A stretch of DNA of 64,000 nucleotides, from positions 33,389-97,388 of the forward strand of contig MGOY01000024.1 of assembly GCA_001797275.1 (NCBI GenBank), written 5' to 3'. The stretch's first letter is position 1, and each line of letters begins with the position of its first letter. Source of the DNA: Clostridiales bacterium GWF2_38_85 (lineage in GTDB: Bacteria > Bacillota > Clostridia > Oscillospirales > CAG-382). The notes under the pieces are model-generated. The model was not told the origin of the DNA and searched no databases. It saw only the letters and a list, made by a program, of their open reading frames with translations. The position numbers and the translations under genes were made by a program. Shown here one piece after another: positions 51,881 through 60,565 of the stretch.

Positions 51881-53446
51881 ATGAACCTAATAACCATCAG
51901 AGAAATCTCGAAAGAACTCTGCATCTCTACCCGAACGCTGCGTTATTACGAGCAAATCGGGCTGATTCAAAGCGTTAAGAAAGACGATTATGCATATCGC
52001 ACCTATGACGAAGATACAGTCACCCGACTACAGCATATCCTTGTTTTGCGTAAATTACGGATACCGTTGAAGCAAATAGGCGTGATTTTGCAGAGCGAGA
52101 ACACGATTGAAATCATCGAAGCCTTTCAGCAAAATCTGAATGAGGTAGACGATGAAATCACCGCGCTGTCCACTATTAGGGATATTATCAACGGTTTTAT
52201 TACGCGACTGAACGAGAGCATTCATCAGGATATAAAGTTGAACCTGATGGACGATACCGCTCTGTTAGAAGCGGTGGACGCGCTGACAGTTCGCAAAACT
52301 GCACTCAAAGAAGAAAAAACGGCGGAGGATTTACAGGCGGCAAGCGAGAAGCTGAACAAGCTGACCGACCGCGATGTGCGGATTATTTATCTGCCGCCGT
52401 GTGCGGTTGCTTCGGCGCACCATACCGGGGAAGGCTGCGAGGGCGTTGTGTATGGACAAATTGCAAAGTTTATCAACGAGAACAATTTGCATGAACACAA
52501 ACCCGATTTCAGGGCATTTGGCTTTAATAATCCGATTTCGCGGGGAGACTACGGCTCGCAGTCAGCAGGTTACGAAGCATGGGTTACCATTCCCAATGAC
52601 ATGGATGTTCCCACTCCGTTGGTGAAAAAACAATTCACAGGCGGGTTATATGCCGCGCATATGATACCGATGGGTGCTTTTGAGGAATGGGGCTTATTCG
52701 GCGGATGGCTAACGACCAATGGCAAATACGACAGTGCTTGGGGCGAGGTGCGTATCACACCACACGACCCGGATATGGACTGGGCGATGGAAGAACCATT
52801 GAACTTTTATAATATCGTTCGGGAATGGGGTTCTGGTGCTGACACACAGCAGCTTGACTTGCTGTTCCCGATTAAACCGAAATTCGCCGCGAGAACAAGC
52901 CACCCACAGGAAAAAATTATCGAAACTTTCAAATACAATGGTGTTCCAGTTGAGGTCGTTGAATGGAGCGAAACAATTTGGTGCGGGAAAATCGGATATG
53001 CAGATAACAACACGGACGAGCCGAATGTTGATGCGATTTTAAACGGTTTCATGTCGCTGGACATCCCCGCTATAAATGAACGGATTGAGCCGGATTGGGA
53101 TGTGTGCATGAGCGTTAATTATTTTTCCAAGGAGCGCCCGAACGGGGTGATGTTCGGCGACCTTGTCGGCACGGAACACCAGCCTGACGGATTCGATGTG
53201 TACAAACTCCCTGCCGGTCAGTATTTACGTATCGAAATAAATGATGAAAGCGCAAAAGCCCTTGGCTCACAGCCGTGGAATGGCGGCATTCCGCCGTATA
53301 AGTGGATTGGCGAACAGCTTGCGCCGCAATTTGGGTATCGCTATGGCGATGATCATTTGCCTGTGTTTGAATATTACGGTTACTACAAACCCGAAAAGAA
53401 CGCACATGAGTTTCGGTACTTGTATGTGCCTGTAGAAAAAGCTTAG
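51881..53446 (+). CDS. MerR regulator with two GyrI-like domains
   Basis: 521 residues. Residues 1-115 are MerR with coiled coil (ISTRTLRYYEQIGLIQSVKK, LVLRKLRIPLKQIGVILQSE). Residues 160-330 are GyrI domain one (VRIIYLPPCAVASAHHTGEG, YEAWVTIPNDMDVPTPLVKK, QFTGGLYAAHMIPMGAFEEW). Residues 345-521 are GyrI domain two (GVPVEVVEWSETIWCGKIGY, FDVYKLPAGQYLRIEINDES, PVFEYYGYYKPEKNAHEF). Two sensor domains on one DNA-binding domain suggest ligand integration. It sits behind a MerR promoter and is probably autoactivated. Confidence 0.85.
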   Translation: MNLITIREISKELCISTRTLRYYEQIGLIQSVKKDDYAYRTYDEDTVTRLQHILVLRKLRIPLKQIGVILQSENTIEIIEAFQQNLNEVDDEITALSTIRDIINGFITRLNESIHQDIKLNLMDDTALLEAVDALTVRKTALKEEKTAEDLQAASEKLNKLTDRDVRIIYLPPCAVASAHHTGEGCEGVVYGQIAKFINENNLHEHKPDFRAFGFNNPISRGDYGSQSAGYEAWVTIPNDMDVPTPLVKKQFTGGLYAAHMIPMGAFEEWGLFGGWLTTNGKYDSAWGEVRITPHDPDMDWAMEEPLNFYNIVREWGSGADTQQLDLLFPIKPKFAARTSHPQEKIIETFKYNGVPVEVVEWSETIWCGKIGYADNNTDEPNVDAILNGFMSLDIPAINERIEPDWDVCMSVNYFSKERPNGVMFGDLVGTEHQPDGFDVYKLPAGQYLRIEINDESAKALGSQPWNGGIPPYKWIGEQLAPQFGYRYGDDHLPVFEYYGYYKPEKNAHEFRYLYVPVEKA

Positions 53447-53515
53447 AGCGATCCTATCCAAATGCCTTATTGCCCTAGTCGTACCTTATAATTTTGAATG
53501 ATAGGAGGTGAAGTG

Positions 53516-54345
53516 ATGGAATTGCAGACAATCAATCAAGTGTCGAAAGAGTATGGAGTATCTGCCCGTATGCTCAGATATTATGAGAAAATCGGGCTTA
53601 TACAGAGCTTGCGTAAAGAGGATTATGCGTATCGTGTGTATGATGATATCGCCTTGCCACCGAATTGCAAGTGCAAGCCAATGTCCGGTTGGAAATCGAC
53701 ACGCTGATGGATTCGTCCGTTCTGTCTATTGTTAATTCACTCTCGTTATCCAAAAATCATTTAAAGGAGAACGCGACGATGGATGATTTGAAAAAAGCAG
53801 ACGAAAAACTAAATCAGCTTACGGATGTCAGGGTAGTCTATATCCCGCCGATGACTGTGGCGGCCAGCCATGCGACCGGCGAGAATTGTGAGGGAACAGC
53901 AGGCAGCGCGTTAAATAAATTCGTAACGGAAAGCGGATTAATAAAAATCAAGCATGATGTCCGGCATTTCGGATTTGATTGCTCCGGTGGGCAATCTGGC
54001 GTGGACGAAGCGTCCCGCGGCTATGAGATGTGGGTGTCTATTCCTGATGATATGGATGTACCCGCACCGCTGATAAAACGAGCATTCCATGGTGGGCTTT
54101 ATGCTGCCCACATGATAAAAATGGGCGGTTGGGAAGACTGGCATCTGCTTAAAAGATGGGTTGTGGAAAGCGGTAAATATGTTCATGACTAGGGTATCGC
54201 CCGTTGGTCACCGTTTGAAGATGGTATGGAGCATTGTCTTGAAGAACAGCTCAATTTTATAGACAACATTCAAAATCCGGATTTTAATAATGCCGAAATG
54301 CAGCTTGATTTGTTGTTCCCAATTAAAGAAAAAGATCGGGGATAG
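53516..54345 (+). pseudogene. MerR-GyrI regulator, internally deleted
   Basis: Paralogue of the 51881 gene. The MerR start (YGVSARMLRYYEKIGLIQSL, AYRVYDD) leads into a frame change at about 53660. In the next frame DDLKKADEKLNQLTDVRVV, PPMTVAASHATGENCEG and VSIPDDMDVPAPLIKRAFHG continue to a TAG at about 54190, then WSPFEDGMEHCLEEQL to 54345. The helix linking MerR and GyrI is deleted. The MerR promoter is also degraded. Confidence 0.75.
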
Positions 54346-54406
54346 AGCTTCTATCGGCGTATTCCCTAAAAACCGCATAAACAAAGACTTTCCATATCTT
54401 CAAAAC

Positions 54407-54439
54407 AACGAGGTGGGTAAAATTTTACCCGCCTCGTTT
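54407..54439 (+). terminator. Hairpin terminator after the MerR-GyrI pseudogene
   Basis: AACGAGGTGGGTAAA pairs with TTTACCCGCCTCGTT around a short AT loop, followed by only a short T stretch. It is probably the boundary between the GyrI array and the integrative-element remnant. Confidence 0.65.
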
Positions 54440-54467
54440 CAAATTGACAAAAACCTATTGTAATACT

Positions 54468-54513
54468 GTTCAGTTTGAATTATAATATTTACAGGAATTA
54501 ATTGGAACTGAAC
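54468..54513 (+). promoter_or_regulatory. Paired operators of the XRE/ImmA module
   Basis: GTTCAGTTTGAAT (54468) covers the space before TATAAT (54481), and ATTGGAACTGAAC (54501) is the inverse copy. A third, perfect dyad is at 55568. They are the likely binding sites of the XRE protein. Confidence 0.65.
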
Positions 54514-54536
54514 ACCTGAAAGGCGATGGCTTAAAA

Positions 54537-54938
54537 ATGAATATTGAACAGACCTTCGGCACGTTTATAAGGTCAAAGCGCGTGAACTTAGACCCGTATA
54601 TCTCGCTTCGTAAAATGGCGGAGTTGCTTGACATCTCCCCGGTATATATGAGCAACATCGAATCGGGGTGCAACCCCGCCCCCAAGGATAACATACTGGA
54701 GCATTTGTCAGAGCTTTTACGTCTTACCAAACAGGAGCGGGAGCGGATGTATGAGCTGGCAGCTAAGTCAAAGACATTCACAGCAGTCCCCGGCGATTTG
54801 CCGGAATATATTTCATCGAATGAATACGCCCGAATCGCCCTGCGCGTCGCGAAGGATGTTGATGCCACGGATAAGGAGTGGATAGAGTTTATTGAAAGAC
54901 TCAAAGAACGGGCGAAAAAGGAGGATGGGCCGGAATGA
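54537..54938 (+). CDS. XRE-family repressor of a mobile element
   Basis: 133 residues with an HTH near residues 22-75 (YISLRKMAELLDISPVYMSN, ESGCNPAPKDNILEHLSELL). Together with the following ImmA/IrrE gene (4-nt overlap) it forms the repressor-antirepressor pair typical of Firmicute integrative elements. The repeats GTTCAGTTTGAA in front are probably its operators. Confidence 0.8.
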   Translation: MNIEQTFGTFIRSKRVNLDPYISLRKMAELLDISPVYMSNIESGCNPAPKDNILEHLSELLRLTKQERERMYELAAKSKTFTAVPGDLPEYISSNEYARIALRVAKDVDATDKEWIEFIERLKERAKKEDGPE

Positions 54939-55543
54939 ACCGATGTCATTACTATACCGGAACGCTGGAAAGCATCGCACGGCATATCATTACCCAATAT
55001 GACGGTTCTTTGCTCAACACTCCCGCGCCTATCCCTGTGGAAGTCATCATGGAAAAAACTTATGGACTGAAGCTGGATTTTCAGTTTATCCACAATAACG
55101 GACGGGTTTTGGGAGAAACCGTCTTTGAGGATGCGGTCATTCCGATTTATGAGCGCGAAAATAACGAGGGGTACAAGCTGATTCCAGTAGAGGCCGGAAC
55201 AGTTATCGTAGACGCAAGTCTGTTGAATTGCCGGAATGTTGGTCGGTTTCTTTACACCTGTGCCCACGAGCTTGCCCATTGGGTTATCCATAAAGAGCTT
55301 TACACAGGGTCTGGCGAAACCGCGTCCATGACCAAAGCGACGAGAAGCTCGGAGACCGATAAGGCGATTGAATGGCAGGCTGACCGTTTGGGCAGTTATC
55401 TTTTGATGCCGAAAGGCGTTGTCAAGATGGCGTTTTACCACAACCAAGGCAGTCAGAATATTATTGATAAACTTGCCTTGTTGTTTGCCGTGTCCCGGCA
55501 GGCTATGAGTATCCGCCTGAAAGAAATGGGCTTGCTCTCATGA
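54935..55543 (+). CDS. ImmA/IrrE-family metallopeptidase
   Basis: 202 residues. The zinc motif HELAH occurs in TCAHELAHWVIHKEL, with IEWQADRLGSYLLMP giving the downstream Glu region. ImmA-type proteases cleave the XRE repressor encoded next to them to derepress the element. It is translationally coupled to the repressor gene. The window shows only a partial element, so the system may be stranded. Confidence 0.85.
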   Translation: MNRCHYYTGTLESIARHIITQYDGSLLNTPAPIPVEVIMEKTYGLKLDFQFIHNNGRVLGETVFEDAVIPIYERENNEGYKLIPVEAGTVIVDASLLNCRNVGRFLYTCAHELAHWVIHKELYTGSGETASMTKATRSSETDKAIEWQADRLGSYLLMPKGVVKMAFYHNQGSQNIIDKLALLFAVSRQAMSIRLKEMGLLS

Positions 55544-55565
55544 GCAGCACATTTTTTTTAACATA

Positions 55566-55588
55566 ATGTTCAGTTTGAACTAAACATT
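55566..55588 (+). promoter_or_regulatory. Third copy of the XRE operator
   Basis: GTTCAGTTTGAAC is a perfect dyad with a 3-nt centre, inside AATGTT...AACATT outer arms, before the 55611 gene. It suggests that this small gene belongs to the same regulon. Confidence 0.65.
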
Positions 55589-55610
55589 ATTTAAAGAGAG
55601 GATTGACAAA

Positions 55611-55805
55611 ATGAGCCGTCAACGTACCGTTCCACAAAATTATGTTTTTTGCCCCATCTGCGGCAAAGGAAAAATAATCATGGAAGATCCCGATTCCGAT
55701 GATGTTCCGTTACGGTTGATCCTGCCGAAAAGCAAGAAAAAAGCCCATTGGTATATCAAATGCACTGTCTGTAAAAGTCAGATTGGGATAGCACCTAAAA
55801 ACTAA
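55611..55805 (+). CDS. Small zinc-ribbon protein
   Basis: 64 residues with CPICGKGKI and KCTVCKSQIG, two CxxC pairs of a zinc ribbon. It is preceded by an operator like those of the XRE gene, so it is probably controlled by it. Such small proteins are common in clostridial integrative elements. Function unknown. Confidence 0.65.
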   Translation: MSRQRTVPQNYVFCPICGKGKIIMEDPDSDDVPLRLILPKSKKKAHWYIKCTVCKSQIGIAPKN

Positions 55806-55932
55806 TTGAGTAAATATCGCTCGGCCCGATCCCGTGGCACTTGTCTTTGGATAATCAAAGACTGTCAGTAAAACGAGCTTATCATACTTCGTCAAGCGCA
55901 CCACTCCGCGCCAAATACGGCACGATGCAGTC

Positions 55933-55980
55933 GGAGCCTTACAAGTAGCTTTTTAGCTATGCGTAAGGCTCCCTTTTTTT
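55933..55980 (+). terminator. Terminator after the zinc-ribbon gene
   Basis: GGAGCCTTAC pairs with GTAAGGCTCC and is followed by seven Ts. A weaker hairpin with GTCTTTGGATAATCAAAGAC lies upstream at about 55844. Confidence 0.8.
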
Positions 55981-56015
55981 GTCCTTTCCGAGCTAAACAG
56001 CGGAAAGGACTTTTT
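55981..56015 (+). terminator. Second hairpin terminator
   Basis: GTCCTTTCCG pairs with CGGAAAGGAC around AGCTAAACAG, followed by TTTTT. Two terminators in tandem isolate the following sigma-like gene. Confidence 0.7.
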
Positions 56016-56112
56016 ATGTTTTATGATCGCTGGCAATGCCAGACAGCCAAATATCCCTGACCTCCGGTTTTTGATTCTCTACATCAAAAATCAAATTTCG
56101 GAGGTAAGGAAT

Positions 56113-56613
56113 ATGAAAAACTACCGTGACAGCGATTATGCTGCCAATAAATACGCGAAAGGTATCGTTTACCGCTTTGCCGATCAGACCGTGGAAATTA
56201 CGCTGGAGGATTATCTGCGGGACAATCCCGGCAAAACCGAAGCCGATTTTGCCGAGCTCAAATCTCTGTCGGATGAGATTTATCTTTATCAGGACAGACA
56301 GGACAATGCCCAAAATAAAAAGCTCGTTTCTATCCATGGCTTGGAGGAAACAGAGTTTTGTGCCACGCCATCGCCACATGACATTGTGATTGACATGACG
56401 GAACAAGCAACCTTAGAAATACGACGGCGTGAACTGGCAAAGCAGGCTTTGGACAAACTTACCGAAGTCCAGCGGCGACGGTACATCATGTATGTCGTTG
56501 ATGAATTGACGGTTAGGGAAATCGCCGATATAGAAGGTTCGCATTTTACAGCCGTCCATGAAAGCATACAGGCTGCGGAAAAGAAAGTAAAAAAATATTT
56601 AGCGAATGGCTAA
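56113..56613 (+). CDS. Sigma-70 region 4-like protein of an integrative element
   Basis: 166 residues from the ATG at 56113 (GGAGG upstream). The end has the region 4 HTH (ALDKLTEVQRRRYIMYVVDE, LTVREIADIEGSHFTAVHES), in a form typical of clostridial conjugative or Tn4451-type elements. Upstream, GAATATG is within a stem (TTTTTGATTCTC...ATCAAAAATC). It probably drives element genes; the target promoters are unknown. Confidence 0.75.
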   Translation: MKNYRDSDYAANKYAKGIVYRFADQTVEITLEDYLRDNPGKTEADFAELKSLSDEIYLYQDRQDNAQNKKLVSIHGLEETEFCATPSPHDIVIDMTEQATLEIRRRELAKQALDKLTEVQRRRYIMYVVDELTVREIADIEGSHFTAVHESIQAAEKKVKKYLANG

Positions 56614-56908
56614 AAAACACCCCTACAAAACGCCTTCAAAAGTGCGTTAGGTGAGAGGGTTGGAAACCTCTTGTGGGAAAGGCGGCTTTTAACAGGCCAC
56701 CAACCTCCACAACTGAATAAGTCAATTATCAAATACATTCCCTTTTCCGAAAGCCCATCGGATGGTGCGCCATGGCCCCCTGCAAGGGGTGAGCGTCAAC
56801 ACCTGACCGAAACTGCCGGTTTCCCCTGTGGGGATTATGGTTATCCGGCAAGGCGAAGACCGGGAAAGGGGTAGGTACTCCGGCTCAGCCACAGTCCGAG
56901 CGTTGAAA
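56614..56908 (+). other. GC-rich, possibly structured non-coding stretch
   Basis: About 300 bp between the sigma-like gene and the 56909 gene, higher in GC than the surroundings. AGAGGGTTGGAAACCTCT and CCCCTGCAAGGGG form local hairpins. The frame from 56671 to 56874 has no ribosome site and a composition that looks random. It could hold an element-specific RNA or a leader; I cannot support a gene. Confidence 0.4.
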
Positions 56909-57103
56909 ATGAAAAAGAATCGGAAGATTAAGCATGGCGACATCATGCTGATTACCCTGTGCGCCAGTTGCACCCCGCAGTTTTATGATTCCCCTAACCA
57001 TATTGTCCTCCGGGCGAATCCCAATCAGAAAATTAAGGAGCCGTGCTGTTATTGTTCTTGCAGAAATGGCTTCGACTACACAATTCAAAGGAAGGTGAAG
57101 TAG
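56909..57103 (+). CDS. Small cysteine-rich element protein
   Basis: 64 residues from an ATG at 56909 (MKKNRKIKHGDIMLITLCAS). It contains CASC and CCYCSCRNG. I recognise it as the kind of small ORF found next to the sigma-like gene in clostridial integrative elements. It ends immediately before the 57104 ATG. No function. Confidence 0.55.
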   Translation: MKKNRKIKHGDIMLITLCASCTPQFYDSPNHIVLRANPNQKIKEPCCYCSCRNGFDYTIQRKVK

Positions 57104-57394
57104 ATGGAGAATATAACAAAGGAAACCCGCCGTGAGAGTTATCACGTAGTTTTGGCTACGCTCACGGAACGGCAGAAAACCGTTTTGGCTATATTACAAG
57201 AATGCGGCGATATGACCGCACAGGAAATCGCTTCCGAACTCCACAGTCGCGGTATTACCCCTCCCGACGAGCGTAACTTCGCCGCTCCACGCCTGACGGA
57301 ACTGGCGGATACCGAGCTGGTTCAGGCGGTCGGAAAGAAACTCTGCGGCAAAACAGGCAGGAAGGTTACGGTCTGGTCGGATGTATCCATATAA
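57104..57394 (+). CDS. Small winged-helix DNA-binding protein
   Basis: 96 residues with VLAILQECGDMTAQEIASEL and NFAAPRLTELADTELVQAVG, a winged-helix HTH. The ATG lies directly after the previous stop with GGTGAAGTAG upstream. It is part of the element module before TnpW and probably regulates element genes. Confidence 0.65.
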   Translation: MENITKETRRESYHVVLATLTERQKTVLAILQECGDMTAQEIASELHSRGITPPDERNFAAPRLTELADTELVQAVGKKLCGKTGRKVTVWSDVSI

Positions 57395-57478
57395 TTCCAC
57401 AAAGCGGCGCGGATCATACAATTCCGCCGTTTTTTTATTTCTGATGATTAGAAATTACAGCTATATGGAGGAAAATGC

Positions 57479-57661
57479 ATGGATGAAAAAACAGCATTAG
57501 AAGCCCCAACTTCCTATAAAGAGATAAAGTTGGGAAGAACCATTTATCGTGTGACCAGCGTGTTTCTGGGGGAGAAAGACTTAGGAAAAACGTTGGAGCA
57601 GCTTGCCATTCGCAAAGCCATGACTGAAATCAAGGTCGGAGCAACCCATCCTGTGTCATAA
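57479..57661 (+). CDS. tnpW: TnpW-like transposon-encoded protein
   Basis: 60 residues with KEIKLGRTIYRVTSVFLGEK, the hallmark of the small TnpW proteins encoded upstream of TnpX-type serine recombinases in Tn4451-like elements. GGAGG precedes the ATG. The position, about 140 bp before a truncated TnpX, fits the family. Its role in excision is not established. Confidence 0.75.
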   Translation: MDEKTALEAPTSYKEIKLGRTIYRVTSVFLGEKDLGKTLEQLAIRKAMTEIKVGATHPVS

Positions 57662-57802
57662 ACTCAACTGATGCTGTGTGCGTTTTAGAAAACGGCAGCG
57701 AGATTTGCACCTTTGCGATTTGGTGTAAAAATAAATACAATTTTCATAAGCCGATTTAGAAATCGGCTACATATAAAAATCATCAAGAAGGAGGACGAGT
57801 AC

Positions 57803-58400
57803 ATGGGACTTGAACAAAACCGCGACGCCGGAATTTATTGCCGCCTTTCGGTTGACGATGGAACGAATGCGGATTCTACGAATCCGCATGGAGAATCGGT
57901 CAGCATTGAAAACCAAAAGCTGCTCTTGCGGAAATATGTCAAGGAACAAGGCTGGAATGAGGTCGATGTATATATTGACGACGGTTATTCCGGTACAAAT
58001 TTCGACCGCCCTGCGGTCAAGCGCCTGATAGAGGATGCGAAAGCCGGACTCATCAATATTATTGTCGTCAAAGACCTTTCCCGTTTCGGGCGGAATTACA
58101 TTGAAATAGGCCAATACACCGATTATCTGTTTCCTACAATCGGTTGCCGCTTTGTCGCTTTGGGAAATGGGGTCGATACCGTCAGTCAAAGCTCAAATAA
58201 CGACATGATGGGCTTTTTGAATTTATTTAATGAGTTTTACGCCAGAGATACCAGCAAAAAAGTCAGAGCCGTCCGTAAGGCCTGTGCTGAAAACGGCAAG
58301 TTTATGGGAACCTACGCCCCCATCGGCTACAGGAAAGACCCGCAGGATAAGCACCGCCTGATTGTGGATGAAGAAACCGCGCTTCTTGCCGCCGTATTTT
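57803..58400 (+). pseudogene. tnpX: TnpX-like large serine recombinase, truncated
   Basis: From the ATG at 57803 (GGAGG upstream), about 200 residues of the resolvase-type catalytic domain are present: AGIYCRLSVDDGTN with the catalytic Ser, DVYIDDGYSGTNFDRPAVKR, and IIVVKDLSRFGRNYIEIGQY. The family is about 700 residues long. After VDEETALLAAVF the frame runs without a stop into a foreign sequence at about 58400. It therefore lacks its DNA-binding half and cannot be active. Confidence 0.8.
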
Positions 58401-58720
58401 TCCATGGCCTAGACGGAGCGGTGGCCAGGGTCCCTTGTCAGGCTACAGCCTACTTTAGCAAAGCTTGGTCAAATATGTCACTCTGGACCACTTGGGACAC
58501 TCCTGAAGGAGCGGCTCCGGGTATTCATTGGGTAGAAGATTTCCGTAAAGCAATGATTCCATTTACCCAGGGCGTATATGTCAATACACCGGATCTCTCA
58601 ATCAATAACTGACCGAAGTCTTATTACAGGTGCAACTTCGAGCGTTTGACCCATGTTAAGGCTAAATATGACCCTGAGAATATCTTTAAATTCCCACAGA
58701 GCATTCCACCCACCTGCTGA
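58400..58720 (+). pseudogene. Berberine-bridge (FAD-linked oxidase) C-terminal fragment
   Basis: HGLDGAVARVPCQATAYFSK, then WVEDFRKAMIPFTQGVYVNT, a TGA where the family has Trp, then YYRCNFERLTHVKAKYDPEN and FKFPQSIPP. This is the typical end of BBE-type flavin oxidases. It is fused in frame to the TnpX remnant, so this is a deletion or integration junction, not an operon. Confidence 0.75.
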
Positions 58721-58762
58721 AAGCTGTAAAAATCTCATAACAATTATTAAAGCGAAAATTAA

Positions 58763-58795
58763 ACCTTGAAGCATATACGGCTTCAAGGTTTTTTG
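58763..58795 (+). terminator. Terminator after the oxidase fragment
   Basis: CCTTGAAGC pairs with GCTTCAAGG (loop about 7 nt) followed by TTTTTT. The gap from here to 59071 shows no gene. Confidence 0.8.
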
Positions 58796-59071
58796 CTTGG
58801 AGTTGAGGGTAAAATATAATTTACAACCTGCTCATTATGAGTGGATTGATTTGAATATCCATAGCAGATCGCGTTACGTTTCCGGCAAATGAAAAATATC
58901 ATTATATAACAAATACTTGGTTTATGCAAATATGCATTCGACGTATTTAGCGGAGATATCAATGCATGGAGAACCATATTAATAAAACCACCGGTAAAAA
59001 TAACTAATATAACTCTCCGCCAGTCTTTTTAAAGCTTTCATAATTAAAACTTTCTTTTTATAAAGCATCTA

Positions 59072-60268
59072 TTAATCTTCAATTAAATCCATTACGTCCC
59101 GTCTCATGGTTTGCAGAGCTTCTTTTGTAGGCTTGCCCAAACGAATAAACATTTGAATGATACCTCCCTCGGGAGCATATTCTTCGTGAATTTTATTATA
59201 CTGTTCTTCCATTTCAGCGTATTCTTCCAGAACCTGACTTGGAGGCTGCAAAACAAATCCCATACTATGAGCGGCTAAAATCAATCTGCTGTACAGCATT
59301 CCGGCTTTAACCTGCTGTACCCGGCTGTTTTCCTTCGTAATAATCATTGTATAAGCCGGAGTATTATCTGCTGCTGTCTGAGTAGACTTAACAAATATGT
59401 CCGCAGAAGACTTTTCGTTATTAATCGAAGGAATAATTGTTATCAATCCCTGCATGATGTGTTTCATTATTCCCGAAGTACCCTGACCTTCAAATGAAAA
59501 ACCATAACGGTATTTATTCTTTTGATATTCGTTAGCGCGGAAGATGTCAGCTGTTTCTTCGTTTATCCGGCTAATACCTGATTCAATTTTTGCTCCGGCA
59601 ATAACATAGTTGCCCAGCTTTATAACGTTTTCTTCATCTTGATAAAACTTTATACTCATTTCTGTATCAGTATTGATGACCTGTAACTGATTTATCTGTT
59701 CAGAGGTTAATTGCACATCCTGATATGCCGCCCTGTTTGTGTCCGGTAAAAACATAAAATCATAAAGGGAGCTATTTTTGGGTTCAACCTTTGTTAATGT
59801 TATTTTAGCTACCGGCTTTTCTTTCATGCTTTCGGCAAGACTTTGTTCATTATACTCTCCGTTCGGGAAAAGCACGATATTGGTTTCATATCCCAAATTT
59901 ACTCCTGCAACTCTTATATATTCCAAAAAAGTACCTTGAGAAATCATTGTCTGCCTTGCAAAAGGATCCACTTCCTTTGCTAAACGGTCGCTGTCGGCAT
60001 ACAAATAGAAAGCCGTGGAATTTTCCTTATCTAACCGAATTATCCAAGGCTGCATATTATGGCCATTGGCAGCCAACATCCCATGAGCTACAAGCTGTAT
60101 TCTTGGATCGTCAAATTGCTGGAAATATGATTTTTGCCACGGCTCCAAATATTCAGGCTTTGTAAAAATTCCGCTTGCTATAAATAGCGTGGCAAAAATA
60201 GTAATTAATAAACCGACAATGCTTAAAAGCAATATAATCATCTTCTTTTTCACCATTATTTTTTTCAT
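59072..60268 (-). CDS. Acg-family nitroreductase-like protein with membrane anchor
   Basis: 398 residues. Residues 8-33 form a transmembrane segment (IILLLSIVGLLITIFATLFI), so the domain is probably at the outer face of the membrane. AHGMLAANGHNMQPWIIRL and the closing RLGKPTKEALQTMRRDV fit Acg/Rv2032-type nitroreductase relatives, which bind FMN. The substrate is unknown. It lies near a flavodoxin gene on the same strand, with about 300 bp between them that hold nothing obvious. Confidence 0.7.
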   Translation of the reverse strand: MKKIMVKKKMIILLLSIVGLLITIFATLFIASGIFTKPEYLEPWQKSYFQQFDDPRIQLVAHGMLAANGHNMQPWIIRLDKENSTAFYLYADSDRLAKEVDPFARQTMISQGTFLEYIRVAGVNLGYETNIVLFPNGEYNEQSLAESMKEKPVAKITLTKVEPKNSSLYDFMFLPDTNRAAYQDVQLTSEQINQLQVINTDTEMSIKFYQDEENVIKLGNYVIAGAKIESGISRINEETADIFRANEYQKNKYRYGFSFEGQGTSGIMKHIMQGLITIIPSINNEKSSADIFVKSTQTAADNTPAYTMIITKENSRVQQVKAGMLYSRLILAAHSMGFVLQPPSQVLEEYAEMEEQYNKIHEEYAPEGGIIQMFIRLGKPTKEALQTMRRDVMDLIED

Positions 60269-60565
60269 TATTTAATTTTCTCCGTTTTTAATTTCTTTAT
60301 AAGAATAAAAGACTGCATTATTAGCTTTGGTATTTGTTTTAAATATAAAAAATCAACAGGCTAAAAACCCTATATCACAATACCAAAGACACTTTCCGGT
60401 GTTATATTGGCCAATACCTTATTGTTTATATTGATCAAATTCGAGTCATTAACCGCCCATGATATTGTATTGAACATACCATGAAGTAGAACCGCAGGAC
60501 ATATTGTATTCCTCCACGTTATTTTACTTCAAGAAGGTTAAATTTAATTTAAGATTATACCAATA

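Noticed and set aside
27530..54345. An antiphage defence island
   Set aside because: No nuclease, helicase, reverse transcriptase, CBASS, toxin-antitoxin or restriction genes were recognised in the array; the domains point to ligand sensing.
54470..55447. Long minus-strand open frame of 325 codons
   Set aside because: It is the antisense of the XRE and ImmA/IrrE genes, which have clear motifs, overlaps and ribosome sites.
49800..58615. Several TGA codons at positions where Trp is expected (5873, about 49840, 49944, 58610), suggesting TGA recoding
   Set aside because: All lie in genes that are already broken by frameshifts or deletions. TAG also replaces Trp (13072 gene), and many intact genes end in TGA. 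G-to-A decay explains them.
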